This document shows positions 1-4,885 of a DNA stretch of 5,515 nt, piece by piece (position 1 is the first letter of the stretch; each line of letters opens with the position of its first letter). Origin of the DNA: Paracoccaceae bacterium (lineage in GTDB: Bacteria; Pseudomonadota; Alphaproteobacteria; Rhodobacterales; Rhodobacteraceae); NCBI GenBank assembly GCA_003551745.1, contig PUNI01000093.1, forward strand, positions 1-5,515, given 5' to 3'. Made by a program: the position numbers and the translations under genes. The notes beneath the pieces were generated by a model. The model did no database searches. It was given only the letters and a program-made list of their open reading frames with translations, and had not been told where the DNA came from.

Positions 1-723
1 ATAGCCGCCCGCCGCACAGGCCGCGCCCATGTCGCGGAGGTCGAAATAGGCGCGGTGGCAGGCGGCCGTCTCCATCGCGTCGCGCGCCTTCGGGCTGATG
101 CCGACGATGGCGAGGCCCGCCGGCAGCATGAAGCCCTTCTGGCTGCCGGTGACCGCGACATCGACACCCCAGGCATCCATCTCGAAGGGCATCGAGGCGA
201 TCGAACTGACCCCGTCGACGAAGAGAAGCGCCGGGTGGCCGGCCGCATCCATTGCCCGGCGCAGGGCGGCGATGTCGCTGACGACGCCGGTCGCCGTCTC
301 GTTGTGGGTGGCGAGCACCGCCCTGATCTCGCGGCCGGTATCGGCGCGCAGCGCGGCCTCCATCTCGGCCACCGGCACCCCTTCGCCCCAGGGCGCCTCG
401 ATCACCTGCACCTCCAGCCCGTGGCGGCGGCACAGCTCGATCCAGCGCTGCGAGAACATGCCGTGGCGGGCGGCGAGCACCCGGTCGCCGGGCGACAGCG
501 TGTTGGTGACCGCCGCCTCCCATCCGCCGGTGCCGCTCGCCGGGAACAGCAGTACCTCGCCGAAGGCCGTGCCGAGGATGCGCGCCGCCCCCTCCACCGC
601 CGGGCGGTAGATCCGCGCGAAGGCGGCCGAGCGGTGGTCCATCGTCGGCTGGTCGCAGGCCTTGCGCAGCACCTCGGGGATATTGGTCGGGCCGGGTATG
701 AAAACGGGGTTCTGCAGCGACAT
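1..723 (-). CDS. bhcA: L-aspartate:glyoxylate aminotransferase BhcA, N-terminal part (class V PLP enzyme)
   Basis: This is a PLP-dependent class V aminotransferase, cytosolic, predicted to transfer the amino group of aspartate to glyoxylate, giving glycine and oxaloacetate in the beta-hydroxyaspartate cycle. The first 241 residues are seen; the family has about 400, so the C-terminal 40% lies beyond the left edge. Visible motifs are FIPGPTNIP (8-16), SGTGGWEAA (63-71), ATHNETATG (138-146), the PLP-ring aspartate D170 in LFVDGVSS, and the Schiff-base lysine K196 in TGSQKGFMLP. The close relative serine:glyoxylate aminotransferase (SgaA) shares these motifs. The lack of the SgaA insertion before the YFDLRDM stretch (226-232), and the divergent BhcR-like regulator, favour BhcA. 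The ATG at 721-723 is set by a strong GGAGGAGGAG ribosome site at 728-737. bhcB, bhcC and bhcD would be expected further left. The alternative is a serine- or alanine-glyoxylate aminotransferase. Confidence 0.85.
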   Translation of the reverse strand, partial: MSLQNPVFIPGPTNIPEVLRKACDQPTMDHRSAAFARIYRPAVEGAARILGTAFGEVLLFPASGTGGWEAAVTNTLSPGDRVLAARHGMFSQRWIELCRRHGLEVQVIEAPWGEGVPVAEMEAALRADTGREIRAVLATHNETATGVVSDIAALRRAMDAAGHPALLFVDGVSSIASMPFEMDAWGVDVAVTGSQKGFMLPAGLAIVGISPKARDAMETAACHRAYFDLRDMGAACAAGGY

Positions 724-727
724 CGGG

Positions 728-737
728 CTCCTCCTCC
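728..737 (-). promoter_or_regulatory. Strong ribosome binding site of bhcA
   Basis: Read on the minus strand this is GGAGGAGGAG, a near-perfect and extended Shine-Dalgarno sequence 4 to 9 bases before the ATG at 723-721. It fixes the start of the aminotransferase and suggests high translation. Confidence 0.75.
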
Positions 738-747
738 AGACAGCCTG

Positions 748-776
748 ACCTTACGCCACGGGCCGGCGCGCCGCAA
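748..776 (-). promoter_or_regulatory. Candidate bhcA promoter
   Basis: On the minus strand TTGCGG (776-771) and TAAGGT (753-748) are separated by 17 bases, a sigma70-like layout with a fair -35 and a weak -10. The predicted start near 741 would leave a leader of about 18 bases holding the ribosome site. The inverted repeat at 783-797 sits just upstream of the -35, where an activator could contact polymerase. The matching bhcR candidate has the same form (TTGCGR-N17-TA..). No mapped transcript supports it. Confidence 0.4.
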
Positions 777-782
777 TTTTTT

Positions 783-797
783 TGAAATCATTTTTCA
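783..797. promoter_or_regulatory. Candidate BhcR operator 1 (TGAAA-N5-TTTCA)
   Basis: An inverted repeat of two perfect 5-base arms, TGAAA and TTTCA, around TCATT. The inner part also reads GAAATCATTT, which fits the core GAAATNATTT of the E. coli IclR site as I recall it, with AAAT-C-ATTT (785-793) a perfect 9-base palindrome. It lies immediately upstream of the candidate bhcA -35 box in an AT-rich stretch. Binding by the adjacent regulator is inferred. Confidence 0.5.
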
Positions 798-837
798 CCA
801 AGCGAATTCTCGCACAAAAGGACAATGGAACAGAGTC

Positions 838-866
838 TTGCGATTTTTCAGCAGCCGAAATAGGCT
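838..866 (+). promoter_or_regulatory. Candidate bhcR promoter
   Basis: TTGCGA (838-843) and TAGGCT (861-866) are spaced by 17 bases. The -35 is reasonable and the -10 keeps only TA and the final T. The predicted start near 873 would give a leader of about 22 bases before the ATG at 896. The -10 lies inside the inverted repeat at 856-870, so a bound regulator would block it, which fits negative autoregulation. Confidence 0.35.
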
Positions 867-870
867 TTCG
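856..870. promoter_or_regulatory. Candidate BhcR operator 2 (CGAAA-N5-TTTCG)
   Basis: Perfect 5-base arms CGAAA and TTTCG surround TAGGC, the same arm core and spacer length as the repeat at 783-797. The two centres (790 and 863) are 73 bases apart, close to seven helical turns. A further half-site, ATTTTTCA at 843-850, repeats the octamer found at 790-797. It overlaps the candidate bhcR -10. Confidence 0.45.
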
Positions 871-895
871 CTCTGACACTGGAAAAGCGCCCGCC

Positions 896-1726
896 ATGCC
901 CCCTGCCCCCCGCCGCGGCCGGCCCCGCGCCTTCGCCGACCGCACCGAGCAGAACACCGTCCGTGCGCTCGACCGGGCGCTGGCGCTGCTGGCGCGGCTG
1001 GCCGAGGCCGACGGGCTGACGCTGACCGAGCTTGCCGCCGCGACCTCCGAGGCGCCGGCGACGGTCTACCGCGCGCTGGTGACCCTGCAGTCCCACCGCG
1101 TGGTAGAGCTCGAGCCCGAGGGCCAGCTCTGGTTCGTCGGCCCCGGCGCGTTCCGGATCGGTTCGGCCTTCCTGCGCCGCACCAAGGTCGCCGAGCGCGC
1201 CCGCGGCCCGATGCAGGTGCTGATGCGCGAGACCGGCGAGACAGCGAACCTCGGCATCGAGGACCGCGACGAGGTGCTGTTCCTCACCCAGGTGGAGACA
1301 CACGAGGCGATCCGCGCCTTCTTCCCGCCCGGCACGAAGAGCCCGATGCATGTCTCGGGCATCGGCAAGGCGCTGCTGGCGTTCTACCCGCCCGAGCGCG
1401 TGGCCGCGATCGTCGCCCGCCGGGGCCTGCCCGGCTTCACCGCCCGCTCGCTGACCGAGCCCGACCGGCTGATCGCCGATCTCGCCGCGATCCGCGCCCG
1501 CGGCCATGCCATCGACGACGAGGAGCGCACCGAGGGCATGCGCTGCGTCGCCGCGCCCGTGTTCAACGCCTGGGGCGAGCCGGTGGCCGCCCTCTCGGTC
1601 TCGGGCCCGGCGTTCCGGATGCCGCGCAGCCGCGCCGACGCCATCGCCGCCCGCGTCCGCGCCGCCGCCGACGCCGTGACCGACGCCCTCGGCGGCCAGC
1701 GCCCCGCCCCGCCCGCGACCGGCTGA
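896..1726 (+). CDS. bhcR: IclR-family transcriptional regulator BhcR
   Basis: A 276-residue DNA-binding regulator, the usual IclR size. The N-terminus is basic (RRGRPR, 6-11). A winged helix-turn-helix spans about 22-78, with the recognition region around APATVYRALVTLQSH (53-67). The IclR effector-binding domain spans about 92-265 and includes GETANLGI (114-121), THEAIRAFFPPGTKSP (135-150), SGIGKALLA (154-162) and DDEERTEGMRCVAAPVF (207-223). These match my memory of BhcR, which binds glyoxylate and controls the bhcABCD operon, and the gene is divergent from bhcA exactly as in Paracoccus. The ATG at 896 is preferred: GGAAAAG lies at 881-887 and the family N-terminus begins here. The frame stays open to a TTG at 782, but the extra 38 residues cross the operator region and look non-coding. 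It is convergent with the lipoprotein gene, with 31 bases between the stops. The alternative is another glyoxylate/allantoin-type IclR regulator. Confidence 0.85.
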   Translation: MPPAPRRGRPRAFADRTEQNTVRALDRALALLARLAEADGLTLTELAAATSEAPATVYRALVTLQSHRVVELEPEGQLWFVGPGAFRIGSAFLRRTKVAERARGPMQVLMRETGETANLGIEDRDEVLFLTQVETHEAIRAFFPPGTKSPMHVSGIGKALLAFYPPERVAAIVARRGLPGFTARSLTEPDRLIADLAAIRARGHAIDDEERTEGMRCVAAPVFNAWGEPVAALSVSGPAFRMPRSRADAIAARVRAAADAVTDALGGQRPAPPATG

Positions 1727-1757
1727 GCAGCCGGGCTGACCGGGCCGCCCGCGCCGC

Positions 1758-2282
1758 TCACGCCCGCACCAGCTCGAAGCGCACGCGCCCCACCGGCAGG
1801 CCCCAGCGGGTCACGATGGCGTCGTTGATGACGCGTCCCTCGGGGCCGAAGTAGATGACGTCGTTGAACCCCAGCCGCGTCACGTCCTCGCCCGAGCGGA
1901 AATCGACCACATAGGAGAGCCGGATCTCGGTGCCGGCCTCGACGACCTCGGCCGGTCCGACCGTATCCTCCCGCCGCCCGGTCCAGCGGCCAGGCCCGGC
2001 CCGGTCGAAGACCCAGGTGAGGCGGTCCTCCTCGCCGTCGTCATAGAGGAAATCCTCCACCACCGTCAGCCGGTCCCCCTCCAGTCGCCCGTCGAGATGC
2101 GCTGTGAAGCGCCGCTCGAGCCCCGTGAGCGGAACGCGGAACACGCCCGCGCCGACGGAGCGGCCGACGAAGGCATCTTCCAGCGTGATCGGCTGCAGCG
2201 GCCCCGGCGGCGAGGCCGGCACCCGCGCGCAGCCCGCCAGCGCGGCGGTACCCAGAAGGAGTGAACGGCGGGTCAGTGGCAT
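1758..2282 (-). CDS. DUF3833-like lipoprotein with twin-arginine signal
   Basis: A 174-residue predicted lipoprotein. The N-terminus holds a twin arginine in LTRRSLLLG (3-11), a short hydrophobic stretch and the lipobox LAGC with lipid-acceptor C18, so it should leave the cytoplasm, probably folded, by the Tat route and be anchored by lipid. The mature part resembles DUF3833 proteins: DGRLEGDRLTVVEDFLYDDG (64-83), an RLTWVFDR strand (87-94), a central DTVGPAEVVEAG stretch (106-117) and an ending with NDAIVTRWGLPVGRV (153-167). The function of this family is unknown to me. The ATG at 2282-2280 is chosen because GAGGG at 2292-2296 is 9 bases upstream; an ATG at 2291 would abut that site. The frame stays open much further upstream, through the intergenic region and into bdhA in another frame, but that part has no recognisable content. 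It is co-directional with bdhA but 223 bases away, so probably a separate unit. Confidence 0.75.
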   Translation of the reverse strand: MPLTRRSLLLGTAALAGCARVPASPPGPLQPITLEDAFVGRSVGAGVFRVPLTGLERRFTAHLDGRLEGDRLTVVEDFLYDDGEEDRLTWVFDRAGPGRWTGRREDTVGPAEVVEAGTEIRLSYVVDFRSGEDVTRLGFNDVIYFGPEGRVINDAIVTRWGLPVGRVRFELVRA

Positions 2283-2312
2283 GGCGGGCATCCCTCGCGT
2301 TGCTGACGGCGG

Positions 2313-2340
2313 ACGATAGCGGGCCGGCCCGCCGCGTCCA
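2313..2340 (-). promoter_or_regulatory. Weak promoter candidate for the lipoprotein gene
   Basis: On the minus strand TGGACG (2340-2335) and TATCGT (2318-2313) are 16 bases apart, each matching four of six sigma70 consensus bases. The start would fall about 23 bases before the chosen ATG. In such GC-rich DNA a match of this quality could be chance. Confidence 0.25.
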
Positions 2341-2485
2341 GAAGCACCGCCCCGGCATCCCCGGCCCACGGCTCTCCCGGGCTTGCACCGCCACGGCGAA
2401 CGGGCAAACCGGCAGCCGCCGCCGATCTTCTGCCGATCCAGGGGCGCGAGGTCGCCGCAGGCCGGGCCCGTTGGAGCCGCCGCCC

Positions 2486-2501
2486 GCCCGGCCAGCCGGG
2501 C
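2486..2501 (-). terminator. GC-rich hairpin after bdhA, possible terminator
   Basis: GCCCGGC (2486-2492) and GCCGGGC (2495-2501) form a perfect 7-base inverted repeat with a 2-base centre, beginning 4 bases after the bdhA stop codon. In practice about 6 pairs with a small loop could form. There is no T-run after it on the minus strand, so it is not a canonical intrinsic terminator; it could stabilise the 3' end or simply reflect base composition. Confidence 0.25.
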
Positions 2502-2505
2502 CGCG

Positions 2506-3309
2506 CTATTGCGCGGTCCAGCCGCCGTCGATGGGGATCGCGGTGCCGGTGACGTTGTGGGCTGCCGGGCTGCACAGCCACAGCGCCAGCGCGCCGATAT
2601 CCGGGGGCCGCGACATCCTGAGCGAGGGCTGCTTTTCCGACAGAAGATCGGCCACGCCCTTCTCGCGATCGCCGCCATGAGCCTTCGCGCGCGCCTCGAT
2701 CTGCGGCTCGATCAGCACCGTCTCGGTCCAGCCCGGGCAGATGCAGTTCGCGGTCACCCCGCCGGTCTCGGCGCTGCCGGTGGCGGCATGTTCGAGCGCC
2801 ACCACCCGGGTCAGGCCGATCAGCCCGTGCTTGGCCGCCACATAGGGCGCCTTGTCCTTCGAGGCGACGAGGCCGTGCACCGAGGCGATGTTGACGATCC
2901 GGCCGAAGCCGGTCTCGGCCATACGCGGCAGCGCGGCCTTCATCGTGTGAAAGCAGGCCGAGAGGTTGATGGCGATCACCGCGTCCCATTTCTCGTCGGG
3001 CATCTCCGACGTCGGCGCGGTGTGCTGGATACCGGCGTTGTTCACGAGGATGTCGGCCCCGCCCCAGGCCGCCACCGCCGCCATCAGCTCGGCGATCCGG
3101 TCGGGATGGCGCATGTCGCCGGGAAAGAACTCCACCTGCGGGCTGCCGGCCTTGCGCACCCGCTCCACCGCGTCGTGGACCTCCATGTCGCCAGCAAGGC
3201 CATGCAGCGCCAGCCGCGCCCCTGCTGCCCCCAGCGCCTCGGCGATCGCGAGCCCGATCCCCGAGGTCGAGCCCGTCACCAGCGCGGTCCTGCCGCTCAG
3301 ATCCGTCAT
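2506..3309 (-). CDS. bdhA: D-3-hydroxybutyrate dehydrogenase (SDR family)
   Basis: A 267-residue cytosolic short-chain dehydrogenase that oxidises D-3-hydroxybutyrate to acetoacetate with NAD+, a step in polyhydroxybutyrate and ketone-body use. The nucleotide-binding motif TGSTSGIG is at 12-19 and NNAG at 90-93. The catalytic tetrad is N115, S143, Y156 and K160 (YVAAK). Residues that bind substrate in the Pseudomonas fragi enzyme have clear equivalents: Q95 and H96 in GIQHTA, H145 in SVHGLVAS, K153, and Q203. LLSEKQPS (222-229) and the C-terminal DGGWTA are also diagnostic. A short extra loop, TGSAETGG (177-184), makes it slightly longer than the usual 255-260. The ATG overlaps the stop of the upstream ligase as ATGA (3306-3309), with AGGAG at 3315-3319, so translation is probably coupled. 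I am confident of the function; stereospecificity is from the family. Confidence 0.92.
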   Translation of the reverse strand: MTDLSGRTALVTGSTSGIGLAIAEALGAAGARLALHGLAGDMEVHDAVERVRKAGSPQVEFFPGDMRHPDRIAELMAAVAAWGGADILVNNAGIQHTAPTSEMPDEKWDAVIAINLSACFHTMKAALPRMAETGFGRIVNIASVHGLVASKDKAPYVAAKHGLIGLTRVVALEHAATGSAETGGVTANCICPGWTETVLIEPQIEARAKAHGGDREKGVADLLSEKQPSLRMSRPPDIGALALWLCSPAAHNVTGTAIPIDGGWTAQ

Positions 3310-4823
3310 GTCGTCTCCTGTTCCAGCCGCCTGCGCAGCTCCGTCTTCAGCACTTTGCCGTAGTTGTTCTTCGGCAGCTCTTCGAGGGCGAAATAGGCCT
3401 TCGGCCGCTTGAACCGGGCAATCTGCGCCAGGCAATGGGCATCGAGCGCAGCCGGATCCGGCGCGCGGCCCGCCACTGGCACCACGAAGGCCACCACCTC
3501 CTCGCCCCATTCGGCGCTCGGCCGGCCCACCACGGAGACCTCGGCGACATCGGCGTGGGTCAGCAACACCTCCTCCACCTCGCGGGGATAGACGTTGGAG
3601 CCGCCGGAGATGATCACGTCCTTGGAGCGGTCCACCAGCGTCAGATAGCCGTCTGCGTCGAGCCGGCCCATGTCGCCGGTGCGCAGCCAGCCGTCCTGCA
3701 GCGTCCTGGCGGTGGCCTCGGGGTTCCGCCAGTAGCCCGGCATAACCGGCGCGCCGCGCACCAGGATCTCGCCCACCTCGCCGGGCGGCAGACGCGCGCC
3801 CGCCTCGTCGCCGATCGCCACCTCCACCAGCGTCTGCGCGCGACCCACCGAGGTCAGCCGGTCGCGCCAGCGCGGGTGATTGCGGTCAGCCACCTCGGCC
3901 CGCGACAGCGCGGTGATCGCCATCGGGCATTCGCCCTGCCCATAGATCTGGACGAACTTCGGCCCGAACCAGTCCACCGCCGCCTCGATGTCGGCGCGAT
4001 ACATCGGCCCACCACCATAGACGACGGTGCGGATGCCGTCGCCGCGGCTGCCCCGCCCGCGGGCCGTCTCCACAAGCCGGCGCACCATGGTGGGGGCGAG
4101 AAACATCGAGACCGGCCCCGCCTCGGCCGCGAGATCCAGCACTTCACCGGCGTCATAGCCGCCCGAGGCCGGCACCAGATGCCGCGCGCCCCTGCGCACG
4201 TGGATCGGCGCGTAGATCCCCGCGCCATGGCTCATCGGCCCGGCATAGAGCGCCGCATCCTCGGGGGCGACCGGATCGACGTCGAGCGGATAGCAGACCG
4301 AGGTCGCGGCCAGCATGCCATGGGTGATCTGCACGCCCTTGGGCCTGCCGGTGGTGCCGGAGGTGTAGAAAAGCCAGGCCAGATCCCCGGCCGCACGCCG
4401 CACCATCGCCGCTGCCGGGCCACCGCTCATCGCCGCGAAGTCACTGGTGCCCAGCGTGACCTGCCCGACGCCGGAGACCTCCCCCAGCGCGGCGGCCTGG
4501 GCCGCGGTCACGAAGGTCAGGCGCGCGCCGGCATCCTGAAGGATCCAGGCGGCCTCGCGGCCGTGCAGCTTGGCGTTCACCGGCACCGCCGCGGCACCCG
4601 CCCACCAGATGCCGTAGAGCGCGACCAGATAGTCGGGGCAGTTGCTTGCGAAGATCCCCACTCGGTCACCCGGGACGATGCCGCGGGCGGCGAGCACGCC
4701 CGCCAGACCGGCCGCCTGCGCCCGGAAGCCCGCGTAATCGGCCACGACCCGGCTGCCGTCGAGCAGGGCCGGCGCGCCGCCGCCGGTCTGCGCCACCCGG
4801 TCGAGCCATGTCGCGAGATTCAC
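3306..4823 (-). CDS. AMP-forming acyl-CoA synthetase (ANL superfamily), substrate unknown
   Basis: A complete 505-residue enzyme of the acyl-CoA synthetase type: it should activate a carboxylic acid with ATP to an acyl-AMP and transfer it to CoA in the cytosol. Motifs in order are the phosphate loop YTSGTTGRPKG (153-163), the A5 motif YGQGECP (294-300), LRTGD (380-384), the hinge region DRSKD (398-402) followed by SGGSNVYPREVEE (406-418), and the adenylation lysine K490 in PKNNYGK. No part is missing. At 505 residues it fits medium- or long-chain, malonate-type or aryl ligases, and is much shorter than acetoacetyl-CoA synthetase (about 650). The start is GTG at 4823-4821, supported by GGGGGAGG at 4830-4837, 6 bases upstream. 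It is translationally coupled to bdhA, so the substrate may be related to a 3-hydroxy or 3-oxo acid, but that is inference. There is a large open frame opposite it that I regard as a composition artefact. Confidence 0.88.
   Translation of the reverse strand: MNLATWLDRVAQTGGGAPALLDGSRVVADYAGFRAQAAGLAGVLAARGIVPGDRVGIFASNCPDYLVALYGIWWAGAAAVPVNAKLHGREAAWILQDAGARLTFVTAAQAAALGEVSGVGQVTLGTSDFAAMSGGPAAAMVRRAAGDLAWLFYTSGTTGRPKGVQITHGMLAATSVCYPLDVDPVAPEDAALYAGPMSHGAGIYAPIHVRRGARHLVPASGGYDAGEVLDLAAEAGPVSMFLAPTMVRRLVETARGRGSRGDGIRTVVYGGGPMYRADIEAAVDWFGPKFVQIYGQGECPMAITALSRAEVADRNHPRWRDRLTSVGRAQTLVEVAIGDEAGARLPPGEVGEILVRGAPVMPGYWRNPEATARTLQDGWLRTGDMGRLDADGYLTLVDRSKDVIISGGSNVYPREVEEVLLTHADVAEVSVVGRPSAEWGEEVVAFVVPVAGRAPDPAALDAHCLAQIARFKRPKAYFALEELPKNNYGKVLKTELRRRLEQETT
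3315..3319 (-). promoter_or_regulatory. Ribosome binding site of bdhA inside the ligase gene
   Basis: AGGAG on the minus strand, 5 bases before the bdhA ATG, lies in the last codons of the ligase. It supports the chosen start and coupled translation across the 4-base ATGA overlap. Confidence 0.7.
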
Positions 4824-4829
4824 CGCTGG

Positions 4830-4837
4830 CCTCCCCC
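4830..4837 (-). promoter_or_regulatory. Ribosome binding site deciding the GTG start of the ligase
   Basis: Read on the minus strand, GGGGGAGG ends 6 bases before the GTG at 4823-4821. No ATG in the same frame lies nearby upstream, so the GTG is the likely start. Confidence 0.6.
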
Positions 4838-4853
4838 GCCAAGCCCCGGCCCG

Positions 4854-4882
4854 CTGCTAGCACGGCCCGCACGGGCTGTCAC
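4854..4882 (-). promoter_or_regulatory. Candidate promoter of the ligase-bdhA operon
   Basis: On the minus strand GTGACA (4882-4877, five of six matches to TTGACA) and TAGCAG (4859-4854, three of six) are 17 bases apart. The start would fall about 20-25 bases before the GTG codon, leaving room for the ribosome site. It lies within the 62-base gap after the sensor kinase gene. The -10 is poor, and read-through from the kinase gene is an alternative. Confidence 0.3.
4862..4879 (-). terminator. Hairpin after the sensor kinase gene, possible weak terminator
   Basis: ACGGCCC (4862-4868) and GGGCTGT (4873-4879) pair across a 4-base loop, starting 6 bases after the kinase stop. One pair is G-T in the plus-strand sense and a mismatch in the minus-strand transcript. 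No T-run follows. It shares its bases with the candidate promoter at 4854-4882, so at most one reading may be right. Confidence 0.2.
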
Positions 4883-4885
4883 GGC

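Larger units (their letters stand above)
2283..2505. other. Intergenic region between bdhA and the lipoprotein gene
   Basis: These 223 bases hold no gene I can support; open frames on both strands give proline/arginine-rich peptides without family features. Visible elements are the GC hairpin after bdhA, the weak promoter candidate near 2313-2340, and GCCGATC repeated at 2421-2427 and 2432-2438 (11-base offset, about one helical turn), whose meaning is unknown. Confidence 0.5.

Noticed and set aside
55..876. A 273-codon plus-strand open frame opposite bhcA
   Set aside because: It is antisense to a clear aminotransferase, runs through its promoter region, and shows no family features.
782..895. 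N-terminal extension of bhcR from a TTG at 782
   Set aside because: The extra 38 residues span the AT-rich operator and promoter region, have no resemblance to IclR N-termini, and the ATG at 896 has a suitable ribosome site.
1727..1757. Possible bidirectional terminator between bhcR and the lipoprotein gene
   Set aside because: Only short competing stems (GGCT/AGCC at 1721-1732, CGGGC/GCCCG at 1732-1751) are possible, without T-runs on either side; base composition alone can explain them.
2421..2438. GCCGATC direct repeat as a regulator site
   Set aside because: Two 7-base copies in GC-rich DNA, far from the nearest start codon, are too little to call a site.
2283..2678. Long in-frame upstream extension of the lipoprotein gene
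   Set aside because: It overlaps bdhA in another frame, would bury the signal peptide in the middle of the protein, and lacks recognisable content.
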